38,659 nucleotides of DNA, taken from the NCBI GenBank assembly GCA_003249935.1, contig QKHT01000085.1, positions 1 to 38,659 of the forward strand. The letters are read 5' to 3'. The position numbers and the translations under genes are program-made. The notes beneath the pieces were generated by a model, which saw only the letters and a program-made list of their open reading frames with translations, did no database searches and was not told the DNA's origin. Positions 17,901-25,886 of this stretch are shown piece after piece. The stretch is from Bacteroidota bacterium. Its GTDB lineage: Bacteria > Bacteroidota > Bacteroidia > Bacteroidales > UBA5342. Numbering within the stretch: position 1 is the stretch's first letter; every line of letters begins with the position of its first letter.

Positions 17901-18630
17901 ATTGGTCGATTTCATGAAGAATATTAAATCAAATGTATTGGCTCGTGTAACACCACTCGATGCTGTAAATAATATTATTCCTTCGTTGGCACTACCAACC
18001 GACACCACTAAAATAAAGAATGGTGAACGTGTAAATAAATTATTAGGTGCTGGCACAAAGGTTGAAGTTAAGGCTCAAAACGGCGACATTTGTCTGTATA
18101 CCGTAGAATTTAGCAATGTGAGCACACCATTTGTGATATCGGATGTGTTTAGTGTAAATGAACCGGGAAAAACAATTGACAATGCCATTGTTACTTCCGT
18201 TTCTGCATTCCTTGCTAATTTAAAAACTGCGCCCGGGTTCAAAATAAAGGTTGTAAATAAACTCGACCAGGATCGCAAGGATGGTACTTTGCGTTACGAT
18301 GATAAAGTTGTGGTTTATCAGGAAAGTAATATGGCCAATGCGTCGACCTATTATATTAATGTAATAAACGAAGACACGCACGATGCCATTGCTGTAAACA
18401 AGTCTGCCGCGTCTGCAATTGTTTATCCAAATCCAACTTCGGGTAACATACTTGTAAAAGCTAAGGGCCTGAATAAGGTTACCGTAAGTGATATCACCGG
18501 TCGCTTAATATTCTCTAAGCAGAGTTCGGCTAATGAGATGACGATTAAACTTCCTGCTGCGGGTGGTATTTATTTGGTTGGAATTCATGGCGAAAATGGT
18601 TCCGAAACAGTAAAAGTACTGAAGCAATAA
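14965..18630 (+). CDS. Large T9SS-secreted surface protein with lamin-tail-like and repeat domains
   Basis: A 1221-aa protein. A signal peptide (MLKRLLLIAVFGFTVMLSNAQ) leads to a lamin-tail-like domain (about 44-170: LISEVYLPIWGTWGFLEITN, then LSHYFLQGRYPF) and a second similar region (about 560-800: NNYMTQLFNPSDEQLDMTEY). Three related repeats follow, at about 868-936, 958-1049 and 1061-1133, each with a V/I-x-F-x-x-N/L-type helix start and a GDxV/YxV strand pair. The C-terminus is a type A sorting signal: VYPNPTSGNILVKA at about 1152, DITGRLIFSKQ, and a GGIYLVGIH ending at KVLKQ. In known T9SS bacteria such proteins cross the outer membrane and are anchored or released. No catalytic motif is visible; adhesion or a structural role is inference. 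The gene stands alone between two terminators. Confidence 0.85.
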   Translation: MLKRLLLIAVFGFTVMLSNAQLYPTPILHLNANNPLDTLPNDSVLISEVYLPIWGTWGFLEITNHSSRVVHLSHYFLQGRYPFRTDPFIGNDNKVNLRGELAPGKCYIATFPDLNYSLDAYGKPSYDKYYTGPRDLNAIADTVYALQGSMRYRQFSMYNRFINNAKGGIVDSVIVDVFNTQANDAASNKPVAGISTGNIPAATMYWVRKTNVRKGTSVLGQANAVAYWDKIRGTSTIDSEWLPVPNDYLTYYNAKIFTSVKSFGTSTLSNIKSAGRVTVNLDAKTIKFPYNVSRDSVFREFNCGPNVTWHFKIGPDTAKYFVQNNDTIIFYLFSDALTEVKFVAQVDPEPANSVEVSPLVYFNANRAAVKKWVVSQGKLPMDTIGNVGYETRVDTLVKYLVFPAGSSYEIIPPDGIQSPDLKRGSILKVISADKKSEKQYLVGTNPYVPNHDASIARVIFPELYLWENSSYLPTDTFMTFNSKNTSYVISLPADITVSPAIIPVPTNKNTRFEIQRAKNLKGSLADRTMNILSIAEDDTTRLTYSITFRLEHEAPQLDYSPFVCDLGTDWAVTNNYMTQLFNPSDEQLDMTEYVLVNMKKGTYGSLSAMSDLASNDWIKYDKFILRPGFLVVNNSEGKPVYSDDLSQTSLIVRPKSCFSICNYRCYPMEGTGSSKELAERIDFLVYQNFNASGVFGKPYDKWGFGWTYGLFGSYTPTSFNNGGSIVLFKIKSDSVRDGIKAMNDFVNDYSVVDVINGVGNVGGEWKIYDKVNGKDMVYLPPNANKWNMYRKSNVYKGNPNDLASFGFGNDTAVVQPGEWNIYGYPGANIKLSGLDSPNAMAEMMTVSRTRFKNHSINITEHIAYILSEVYDISGGIEGEQTIIGVPANTMVSSFMSNLILLDPKLTVEVKSSGGTVKTAGEVIADGDIVYTTSARGTDHITYKVSFAPLSSDALLTSTVYTIAKTGSTGKISNVPFGITLVDFMKNIKSNVLARVTPLDAVNNIIPSLALPTDTTKIKNGERVNKLLGAGTKVEVKAQNGDICLYTVEFSNVSTPFVISDVFSVNEPGKTIDNAIVTSVSAFLANLKTAPGFKIKVVNKLDQDRKDGTLRYDDKVVVYQESNMANASTYYINVINEDTHDAIAVNKSAASAIVYPNPTSGNILVKAKGLNKVTVSDITGRLIFSKQSSANEMTIKLPAAGGIYLVGIHGENGSETVKVLKQ

Positions 18631-18650
18631 GTAATAATTATTCAAAATTT

Positions 18651-18684
18651 AAAGAGGTTGCCCTTCAGGCAACCTCTTTTTTTT
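18651..18684 (+). terminator. Intrinsic terminator after the T9SS cargo gene
   Basis: A 12-base stem, AAAGAGGTTGCC (18651-18662) with GGCAACCTCTTT (18668-18679), has loop CTTCA and an extended T-run. Confidence 0.92.
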
Positions 18685-18726
18685 GTTTTATTTTCATGTG
18701 GAATTAGAAATTTTTGAATTAAAAAA

Positions 18727-18734
18727 TAACTTTG
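18727..18734 (+). promoter_or_regulatory. Candidate -7 promoter element of the FAD oxidoreductase gene
   Basis: TAACTTTG matches TAnnTTTG and ends only 4 bases before ATG 18739. If used, the transcript would begin at or next to the start codon. No -33 element at the right distance is seen, so support is weak. Confidence 0.3.
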
Positions 18735-18738
18735 TGAT

Positions 18739-20274
18739 ATGATTAATTTAAAGATTGATGGGATTGAAATTCTGGTTGCCGATAATACAAAATTGATAGA
18801 TGCAGCCCAAATGGTTGGAGTCGAAATTCCTTCCATGTGTCATAACAATGCCTTGCCGCATTTTACATCATGTATGGTTTGTATGGTAAAGGACGCAGTT
18901 ACCGGGCGGCTCATCCCATCATGTTCTTCCATTGCAGCCGAAGGACAACAGATAATTACTAAAGACATTGAGGTTGTTGCAGCAAGAAAAATGGCTTTGG
19001 AGTTGCTCTTAAGCGAGCATTATGGCGATTGTGAAGCACCCTGCACCACTGCATGTCCTGCACATATGGATATTCCGGGAATGAACCGTGCTTTGGCTGC
19101 CGGTAATGCAGATGGCGCGTTGGAAATCGTGCTTCAAAAGATCGCTTTGCCATCGATACTTGGCTTTATTTGCCCTGCCCCTTGCGAAGGTGTATGCCGT
19201 CGTAAACCCGTAGATCGCACAGTAAATATATGCGTATTAAAACGATTTGCTTCCGATAATGGTCTTGTAGATTTGAATAAATTTCGCACAAATAGGCTTG
19301 TTGGAAAACGTGTTGGTATTGTTGGTGCAGGTGTAGCCGGGTTGACTGCTGCATTTTATTTGTCGTTGAATGGTGCCGAAGTGCATGTTTTTGAAAAAAA
19401 AAGTATGCCTGGCGGTGAAATTACCGACACCGATTTTAATGGATTTTTACCCGAAAAAGCTGTTTTAAGGGATTTTAATAGAATTGTGGAGGCCGGTGCA
19501 GTTTTTCATTTTAATACACACATTACCTCAAAAGAAATTGGTTCGATCATTGAAACGTATGATGCAGTAATTATTGCAGTTGGTCGGTTTTGCGACGAAA
19601 TGCGTGAATGGCCCGTAGCGGTTGATTCGGATGGATTTGTGGTCGCTTCAGATGATTATTTCTGTTCGGGCAATGTATTTGTGGTAGGGAGTTCTGTAAG
19701 GCCCACACGGCTGGCTATTCGTATTGCTGCGCAAGCATGGCAGGCTTTTCATTCTGTTTCAAAATTTTTATTGGCTGAACCGCATTCTCATCAGTCGGTT
19801 TGCTTCAATTCATCCTATGGAAAAACCGGCGCAGATCACGTGCTCTCCTGGAAAAAATCTGACATGGTTTCGAATCAAGTCGAATTTAAGACCGGATTTG
19901 TTGGTAACGAAGCTAAACAAGAGGCTTTACGCTGTTTGCACTGTGATTGCTATAAGCCAAACAATTGTAAATTACGCATATATGCATCAGAATACGGCGC
20001 GCGACAGGAAAAGCAAAGACCATTGTTGAAAAATAAACCACATCGGCAGTGTGACTCTGAAAATATAATCTTCGAACCTGTGAAGTGTATTAAATGTGGC
20101 ATTTGCGTTAGGTTGGCCCGGAAATACGATGTTTTACCGGGGTTTACATTCTCGGGAAGAGGATTCGATAGTGTCATAACAATTCCATTTGGTGCTGATT
20201 TGAAAAGTGCTGTTGGCGATTATGGCAAAATGTTCGCCGAGGCATGCCCCACAGGGGCTATCTCATTTCTGTAA
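18739..20274 (+). CDS. Multi-cluster iron-sulfur FAD oxidoreductase, NAD(P)H-binding domain apparently absent
   Basis: A 511-aa protein. Residues 1-75 form a plant-type 2Fe-2S ferredoxin domain (C34, C45, C48, C62). Residues 93-175 match the helical iron-sulfur domain of glutamate synthase small subunit (GltD): CEAPCTTACPAHMDIPG, then CPAPCEGVCRRKP. An FAD Rossmann motif, VGIVGAGVAGLTAAFYL, starts at about 192. After YDAVIIAVG (274-282) a GltD-type protein would have a second GxGxxG NAD(P)H domain of about 150 residues; here NVFVVGSSVRP, the end of the FAD domain, follows within 30 residues. Further Cys motifs are RCLHCDC (399-404) and a C-terminal half-ferredoxin, CIKCGIC (450-456) with ACPTGAI (502-508). 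A cytoplasmic electron relay using ferredoxin or a partner is inferred. It is transcribed alone. Confidence 0.8.
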   Translation: MINLKIDGIEILVADNTKLIDAAQMVGVEIPSMCHNNALPHFTSCMVCMVKDAVTGRLIPSCSSIAAEGQQIITKDIEVVAARKMALELLLSEHYGDCEAPCTTACPAHMDIPGMNRALAAGNADGALEIVLQKIALPSILGFICPAPCEGVCRRKPVDRTVNICVLKRFASDNGLVDLNKFRTNRLVGKRVGIVGAGVAGLTAAFYLSLNGAEVHVFEKKSMPGGEITDTDFNGFLPEKAVLRDFNRIVEAGAVFHFNTHITSKEIGSIIETYDAVIIAVGRFCDEMREWPVAVDSDGFVVASDDYFCSGNVFVVGSSVRPTRLAIRIAAQAWQAFHSVSKFLLAEPHSHQSVCFNSSYGKTGADHVLSWKKSDMVSNQVEFKTGFVGNEAKQEALRCLHCDCYKPNNCKLRIYASEYGARQEKQRPLLKNKPHRQCDSENIIFEPVKCIKCGICVRLARKYDVLPGFTFSGRGFDSVITIPFGADLKSAVGDYGKMFAEACPTGAISFL

Positions 20275-20319
20275 TTGGTGAGTTTTAGCATACCTATTTT
20301 CTGATTTTATACAAAAAGA

Positions 20320-20347
20320 AAGGCCTGAAATTTTAATTTCAGGCCTT
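20320..20347. terminator. Bidirectional terminator between the FAD oxidoreductase and OmpA genes
   Basis: AAGGCCTGAAATT (20320-20332) pairs with AATTTCAGGCCTT (20335-20347), with A-rich sequence on the left and T-rich on the right. It serves two convergent genes. Confidence 0.8.
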
Positions 20348-20369
20348 AACTTTTTATTTTGTGAATATA

Positions 20370-21941
20370 TTATTTCACCGAAATTTTAATTTCTGCTCTG
20401 CGGCTTAAACTGTTGTGTTTTTTGCCATCAACCAAAGTTTCTGTCGAACCTTTAGAGCTTGTTGTTATCCTGCTTTCCGAAATTCCGTTTGCAATCAAAA
20501 TTGCCTTAACAGCGTCAGCACGACGTTGGCCAAGTTTTGTATTATATTCGTCCGAACCAATTTTGTCTGCATGGCCGGTAATGTTTACTGTATAGTCTTT
20601 GTTTTCTTTCATAACATCAATTACAGCATACACCACAGTCAGGTATTCAGATTTAACAAACGATTGATCAATTTCGAAGAATACTGTAGTTAAACCATTC
20701 ACAATCTGATCGGTAAGCGATTTTTGTGCGGTTAAGTCGGTAATAGCCTTACCCTGGAAATTAACAATTGATCCTCTTGGTGAATTTGGTTCAATATCTT
20801 TACTGTCAATTACGCCATCTCCATCCGAATCCGCCAGATTTTCGTCGGCCATTGTTTTAAGGGCTCTTCCCGAACCGTCAACAATGGTATTAGCGGGTGT
20901 ACTATTGTCCTTATCAAAATAATCCGATACACCATCACCATCGCTATCTTTAGATAATTTGGCAATCATATCAGCATTCATATCGCTGTTACGTTTTGAT
21001 TCAGACTCGTTAAACCAATAAGTTTTATCAACGCTTCCTAAACGGTATTTTGCGCCAAAACGAATTGACATTGCTGCATCATTTCCTTTTGAAGGCGTTC
21101 CGGAGTAATGCACTGCTACACCATCAAGATAATCTGAATTTACCATCGCATATTGAAGTTCGCCAAATGCATCCCATTTTTCGTTAAGCTTAAGATCTAA
21201 ACCACCACCCAAAACTGTTGTAAACTCTACGTGGCCATCATAACCAAAAAGTCCTTTGCCGGTTCCGCTTGAGTACTTTGCACCGGTGTCAAAATTGCCA
21301 TCCATTGCATCTTTTATCGTACTTATTTTGTTTGAGTAGATATTATAAGCTTTACCACTTGCATCTTTCATGTCAAAACGTGTTTCCGATGCAAACAAAC
21401 CAAGACCGCCCAAAACATATCCATTAACTTTTTTTACTAACGACGATTGTTTGAACTCCATTATTGGAAAGTTATAAATGGCTAAAAGGTCGCTGTTAGA
21501 GCCCTGCAGACGATAGCTTGCACGTAAGTTTGTGCCGGGTTTTTTGTTGAACCCTGATAGTTGACCCGAAGGTGCAGTGGCCGCTTTCGATCCATACAGG
21601 CCTGCATTTAAATCTGCAAGTTGAGATGTGGAAAGTTGAGAAGCATGAATGCCATTATATTGGTAGTAACTGGATTGAAAGCGAACAGACCAACGTGGCG
21701 AGAGTGATTTCTCTGCAAGAATCCCTACCTCGTATCCCGGGAAAAGACGCCAGTTGTCAATAATATTTGTGAGCGGATCGGCAATGTCACCCATGATATA
21801 TGCAGGTCCTGCAAATGCACCAATCGCCCAGCTATTATTCGGCAGAGGGTTCAATATACTCTTTTCTTTGTTTTCAGTTTGGCCAATAGCTGTAGCAGCA
21901 ACTAAGCTCAAAGTGACGAATGTGGTTAATAACTTTTTCAT
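20370..21941 (-). CDS. OmpA family outer membrane protein with thrombospondin type-3 repeats
   Basis: A 523-aa protein. A signal peptide (MKKLLTTFVTLSLVAATAIGQ) is followed by an outer-membrane beta-barrel region of about 300 residues. Next come calcium-type TSP3 repeats: DSDGDGVSDYFDKDN and DSDGDGVIDSKDIEPN. The C-terminal OmpA domain (about 400-523) has VNITGHADKIGSDEYN and LGQRRADAVKAIL, the Asp and Arg that bind diaminopimelate in peptidoglycan. In known proteins this tethers the outer membrane to the cell wall. The gene is alone, with a terminator downstream and about 310 AT-rich bases upstream, where I could not find a clean TAnnTTTG element. Confidence 0.93.
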   Translation of the reverse strand: MKKLLTTFVTLSLVAATAIGQTENKEKSILNPLPNNSWAIGAFAGPAYIMGDIADPLTNIIDNWRLFPGYEVGILAEKSLSPRWSVRFQSSYYQYNGIHASQLSTSQLADLNAGLYGSKAATAPSGQLSGFNKKPGTNLRASYRLQGSNSDLLAIYNFPIMEFKQSSLVKKVNGYVLGGLGLFASETRFDMKDASGKAYNIYSNKISTIKDAMDGNFDTGAKYSSGTGKGLFGYDGHVEFTTVLGGGLDLKLNEKWDAFGELQYAMVNSDYLDGVAVHYSGTPSKGNDAAMSIRFGAKYRLGSVDKTYWFNESESKRNSDMNADMIAKLSKDSDGDGVSDYFDKDNSTPANTIVDGSGRALKTMADENLADSDGDGVIDSKDIEPNSPRGSIVNFQGKAITDLTAQKSLTDQIVNGLTTVFFEIDQSFVKSEYLTVVYAVIDVMKENKDYTVNITGHADKIGSDEYNTKLGQRRADAVKAILIANGISESRITTSSKGSTETLVDGKKHNSLSRRAEIKISVK

Positions 21942-22254
21942 GAAAATACAATTTTAGTTAATATTAATTTTTACGATACTTTATAGCTATTTGTTAAAAT
22001 AAATTTGGTGTAAATTTAAACAAAAATCTTTAGATACAAAATAGTTTTATTGAAATTATAACAGGTGTGGTTTTCAAATGTTTAACCGGAAATTATTTTT
22101 TTGTGTTATATTGCATTTATTTCTTTTAGTGGTAAGTTAAGTTGTTCTGTATCTGTATTGTATTGAATAATGAACTTCTTCTTTAAAATATGTTTTGTGT
22201 CGTCAATGATGTAAATATTCTAATTTTAATCTTTGATAATCATCGTAATAAAAC
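21942..22254. other. AT-rich gene-free stretch upstream of the OmpA gene
   Basis: About 310 bases between the OmpA gene start and the lepA terminator, both on the minus strand. No ORF or hairpin stands out. It must contain the OmpA gene promoter, but no clear -7/-33 pair was found. Confidence 0.5.
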
Positions 22255-22282
22255 AAAGGCAGTCCATAATTTGACTGCCTTT
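22255..22282 (-). terminator. Intrinsic terminator after lepA
   Basis: AAAGGCAGTC (22255-22264) pairs with GACTGCCTTT (22273-22282) across an 8-base loop. On the minus strand it is followed by TGTTTTATTAC, a T-rich tail, just after the lepA stop. Confidence 0.75.
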
Positions 22283-22287
22283 ATCTC

Positions 22288-24075
22288 CTAATCAAGTTTG
22301 AGTACTGCTAAAAATGCTTTTTGTGGCACTTCAACATTCCCTATTTGCTTCATCTTTTTCTTTCCTTTTTTCTGTTTTTCCAAAAGTTTTCGCTTACGCG
22401 ATATATCACCTCCATAACATTTGGCTGTTACATCTTTACGAAGTGCTTTTATTGTTTCACGGGCAATAATTTTGGACCCGATGGCTGCCTGAATGGCAAT
22501 ATCGAATTGTTGTCTGGGAATAAGTTCCTTTAGTTTTTCACACATTTTTCGACCCAAATTATAGGCGTTGTCTGCGTGCAAAAGCGTCGAAAGTGCGTCA
22601 ACCGGTTCACCATTAAGTAAAATATCGAGTTTTGCCAATTTTGCCTCCCTGAAACCATTCATGTAATAGTCGAATGAGGCATATCCTTTCGAAATGCTCT
22701 TTAGTTTATCATAAAAGTCGAACACAATTTCACCCAATGGCATGTCGAATTGTAACTCCACGCGTGTTGGGGTAATATACTCCTGTTTACGAAGTTCGCC
22801 CCGTTTGCTCAAACATAATGTCATTACCGAACCAAAATAGTCGCTACGAGTAATAATCGTTCCTTTAATAAACGGCTCTTCGATGTAATCGATATACGTT
22901 ATGTCCGGGAGTTCACTGGGTGTATAAACATCCAATATTTCGCCTTTTTTTGTATGAACCCTGTATTCTACGTTGGGAACAGTGGTAATGACATCCATGT
23001 CGAATTCGCGGTCCAATCGTTCCTGAATAATTTCCATATGTAATAATCCAAGAAAGCCACAACGGAAACCAAACCCGAGTGCAGCCGACGATTCCGGTAC
23101 GAATGTTAATGAAGCATCGTTCAATTGTAGTTTTTCAATTGAAGATCTTAAATCTTCAAAATCTTCATTTACAATAGGATATACGCCGGCAAATACCATT
23201 GGTTTTACTTCTTCGAACCCTTCTATGGCTTTTTCGCACGATGGTTTTACGTGAGTAAGTGTGTCGCCAACTTTAACTTCAGATGACGTTTTGATTCCCG
23301 AAATAATGTAGCCAACATTGCCAGCCGATAGGGTATCGCGTTCCTGCATGTTCATTTTGAGAATGCCTATTTCGTCGGCAATATACTCTTTACCGGTATT
23401 AAAGAATTTGACTTTGTCGCCTTTGCAGATGGTTCCGTTTACAACTTTAAAATAGGCAATAATACCCCTAAAAGAGTTGAATACAGAATCGAAAACAAGA
23501 CATTGAAGTGGTGCTTCGGGATTACCGGTTGGTGCCGGAACCCTGTTAATTACAGCTTCCAGAATAGCTTCAATCCCTTCGCCGGTTTTTCCACTTGCAC
23601 GAATAATATCTTCTCTGGAAATGCCAAATATATCTACAATCTGGTCTTCTATCTCTTCGGGGTTGGCATTTGGCATATCTATTTTGTTTACAACCGGTAT
23701 AATTTCAAGATTATTATCGATTGCAAGATAAAGATTGCTTATGGTTTGAGCCTGAATACCCTGGGTTGCGTCGACTAAAAGCAAAGCACCTTCACATGCA
23801 GCAATCGATCGGCTTACCTCGTACGAGAAATCCACATGTCCGGGAGTATCAATAAGGTTCAGGAAATATTTTTCTCCCTTGTGGATGTATTCCATTTGAA
23901 TGGCATGACTTTTAATTGTGATGCCCCGTTCACGTTCAAGATCCATATTATCGAGAACCTGCGCCTGAAGATCTTTGCCGAATACGGTCTGTGTTGTTTC
24001 GAGTAAACGGTCGGCCAAAGTGCTTTTACCGTGATCGATATGGGCTATAATACAAAAATTGCGAATGTTATTCAT
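22288..24075 (-). CDS. lepA: Elongation factor 4 (translational GTPase LepA)
   Basis: A full-length 595-aa protein. GTPase motifs are all present: G1 in [10 protein letters not shown] (residues 10-19), the G2 region RGITIKSH, G3 in [11 protein letters not shown] and G4 in [12 protein letters not shown]. The LepA-specific C-terminal domain includes PGYI-equivalent sequences, YKLI-like helices and the basic tail [19 protein letters not shown]4 acts on stalled ribosomes in the cytoplasm and at the membrane. It is the last gene of a minus-strand cluster, 73 bases after the M48 protease, with its own -7 element, and ends at a terminator. Confidence 0.98.
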   Translation of the reverse strand: MNNIRNFCIIAHIDHGKSTLADRLLETTQTVFGKDLQAQVLDNMDLERERGITIKSHAIQMEYIHKGEKYFLNLIDTPGHVDFSYEVSRSIAACEGALLLVDATQGIQAQTISNLYLAIDNNLEIIPVVNKIDMPNANPEEIEDQIVDIFGISREDIIRASGKTGEGIEAILEAVINRVPAPTGNPEAPLQCLVFDSVFNSFRGIIAYFKVVNGTICKGDKVKFFNTGKEYIADEIGILKMNMQERDTLSAGNVGYIISGIKTSSEVKVGDTLTHVKPSCEKAIEGFEEVKPMVFAGVYPIVNEDFEDLRSSIEKLQLNDASLTFVPESSAALGFGFRCGFLGLLHMEIIQERLDREFDMDVITTVPNVEYRVHTKKGEILDVYTPSELPDITYIDYIEEPFIKGTIITRSDYFGSVMTLCLSKRGELRKQEYITPTRVELQFDMPLGEIVFDFYDKLKSISKGYASFDYYMNGFREAKLAKLDILLNGEPVDALSTLLHADNAYNLGRKMCEKLKELIPRQQFDIAIQAAIGSKIIARETIKALRKDVTAKCYGGDISRKRKLLEKQKKGKKKMKQIGNVEVPQKAFLAVLKLD

Positions 24076-24098
24076 TTAAACCTTTTAATTTCAGGATG

Positions 24099-24106
24099 CA
24101 AAGATA
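24099..24106 (-). promoter_or_regulatory. Candidate -7 promoter element of lepA
   Basis: On the minus strand TATCTTTG matches TAnnTTTG, 23 bases before the lepA start codon. The surrounding 13 bases are the same as at the fabD promoter. No clear -33 TTG is seen. Confidence 0.45.
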
Positions 24107-24148
24107 GAAAAATCAGTCTGTTTTCTTTTGCGATTATTTATTCGTTAC

Positions 24149-24961
24149 TTATTTAAGTTTGGCTCTGAAGGCAAGATATTCACTTTCATACAATTTGCCA
24201 CCTCCTGGTGCGTATTTATTGGCGAGTTCAATTATTTTTGCGCTGCGTGCTTCATCAGATGGATGCGTACTTAGAAACGGAATGGGCTGATTGCCGCCCG
24301 ACATGGCACTCATAATTCCAAAGAAAGAAGCCAAAGCTCTTGGATCCATATCGGTTCCCTTACTCATGTATTTTACACCAAATTCGTCGGCTTCGTATTC
24401 GTCCTGCCGGCTAAATGCCAAATCGCCCAGCCCAAGTGCCAAATCGCTGGCCATTTTATACATTGCTGCCGGATTTTCGCCGAGAATAATTGAGGCTAAA
24501 GTCGACAATCCTAATTTTTTAGTCATTTGCGTGGTACTGTGTCTTAAAGCCGCATGAGCCATTTCGTGTGCAATAACCCCTGTTAGCTGGGCTTTGTTTT
24601 CCATTTTTTTCATTATGCCTGTGTACACGAAGATGTAGCCTCCGGGTGTGCAAAATGCATTCATGATGGTGTCTTGTAGTATGAATACACGCCACGGAAA
24701 TACATCGGCATGCCCTACCTCACCACTCGAAAGTAGCTGATCTCTAATATCATAGATAAATTTGTATGCTTCTTTATTTGTTGCACTGTCTAAAATGTTA
24801 AATTCAGCCGGATTTGATTTTACCCCATCCAAAAACTGTTGCCCCATTGCTAAGTCATCATTTAAACTAAATACGTTCAGCCAGCTTTCGCCATCGTTGC
24901 TACTGCACGATGTTAGTATGGCTGCAAAGGCAATCATCATTGCTAAAAAATGCTTTCTCAT
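24149..24961 (-). CDS. M48 family metalloprotease, lipoprotein
   Basis: A 270-aa protein with a lipoprotein signal (AAILTSC, lipid-attached C19). The zinc site is HEMAH (132-136) in VIAHEMAHAALRHSTTQM, with the third ligand Glu in DEYEADEFG (about E188). The fold and length match periplasmic single-domain M48 proteases such as LoiP and BepA without its TPR tail. Such enzymes degrade misfolded outer-membrane proteins. Only 1 base separates its start codon from the stop of the upstream acyltransferase-like gene, so they are co-transcribed. The substrate is unknown. Confidence 0.92.
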   Translation of the reverse strand: MRKHFLAMMIAFAAILTSCSSNDGESWLNVFSLNDDLAMGQQFLDGVKSNPAEFNILDSATNKEAYKFIYDIRDQLLSSGEVGHADVFPWRVFILQDTIMNAFCTPGGYIFVYTGIMKKMENKAQLTGVIAHEMAHAALRHSTTQMTKKLGLSTLASIILGENPAAMYKMASDLALGLGDLAFSRQDEYEADEFGVKYMSKGTDMDPRALASFFGIMSAMSGGNQPIPFLSTHPSDEARSAKIIELANKYAPGGGKLYESEYLAFRAKLK

Positions 24962-24962
24962 G

Positions 24963-25886
24963 TTATTTTATTTTTTTTAAAAATTTGATGTAAAATGGTA
25001 AATCATTGTATCTTATGTTGTAATATTGCGTTTTATTACTTCCGAAACCCGTATAAAATCTGGCCACACCGGCATCATTGGATCCGTCAAAATCCAATAT
25101 GGTATCCGAACCTGAAAATTTTGCAATAACCTTGTCAACAAGCGAAAACATCATATTGTTTTCTTTTGCAATATCGTTGATGCCGGAAAACAAGAACGTA
25201 ATCGTGTTTTTAGATTTCAGGAAAAAGGCCCCGCCACAAAATTTGTTGTCGGCACTATATCCCGAAACAACAAATCCCTTATCATGTTCCAGACAATAAT
25301 GCATCAATGCATTGAGCCGTACGTAATCGTCATTTTTGATATTTTTATATTGTTTCCCTCTGTTTTTTCGGAACAAATCGATAATTGTAAAAGGGTTACC
25401 ATTAAATGTGATATTAACCCCATTATGCTCGGCCTTTCGAATGTTTCGCCTTGTGTTGTCGCGATATTGCTCTCTGAGGTGCTCATAGCTGTCATAAAGT
25501 GGCAATTCATAATTGGCACTTAATTCAAATGTAACTTCATTGAGGTTTGGAAATATATCGAATGCTTTAAAATTAAATTCCCATAGTTTAAATTCCGGGG
25601 GAATATGCAAAAAAAATTCCCGAATAATATTGGTTGTTACCGGCCATGATGAAAATATACGAAAGTGCTGACAGAAGGGCGGTTGGTAGAGATAGAACTG
25701 ACCATATTTTTGTCCCGGTACCAATGGAAACACGTACTCGTAATTATTTTTTACGAGCCCATGCCAATCCGGGGCAAGATGGTCTAAAAACCAAGTGTAA
25801 CCATAAAGCGATTCGTACGGCGAGTTTTCGACGCAACGATTCCAAAGTTCCCTGTCAATTTCATTATTTTCTAAAAACCTCATCAT
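24963..25886 (-). CDS. FemAB/GNAT-like acyltransferase
   Basis: A 307-aa protein from the ATG at 25886; an in-frame TTG at 25898 and a second ATG at 25883 are alternatives. All overlap the end of the upstream gene by about 20 to 35 bases, which suggests translational coupling. The C-terminal half has GNAT/FemAB-type signatures: RDNTRRNIRKAEHNGVNI (a basic helix typical of FemAB-like proteins), FRKNRGKQYKNI, KFCGGAFFLKSKNTITFLFSG and ILDFDGSNDAGVARFYTGFG. FemAB-type enzymes move amino acids or acyl groups, for example onto cell wall precursors. The acceptor here cannot be told, but pairing with a polysaccharide-deacetylase-like protein suggests glycan or wall modification. Confidence 0.75.
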   Translation of the reverse strand: MMRFLENNEIDRELWNRCVENSPYESLYGYTWFLDHLAPDWHGLVKNNYEYVFPLVPGQKYGQFYLYQPPFCQHFRIFSSWPVTTNIIREFFLHIPPEFKLWEFNFKAFDIFPNLNEVTFELSANYELPLYDSYEHLREQYRDNTRRNIRKAEHNGVNITFNGNPFTIIDLFRKNRGKQYKNIKNDDYVRLNALMHYCLEHDKGFVVSGYSADNKFCGGAFFLKSKNTITFLFSGINDIAKENNMMFSLVDKVIAKFSGSDTILDFDGSNDAGVARFYTGFGSNKTQYYNIRYNDLPFYIKFLKKIK

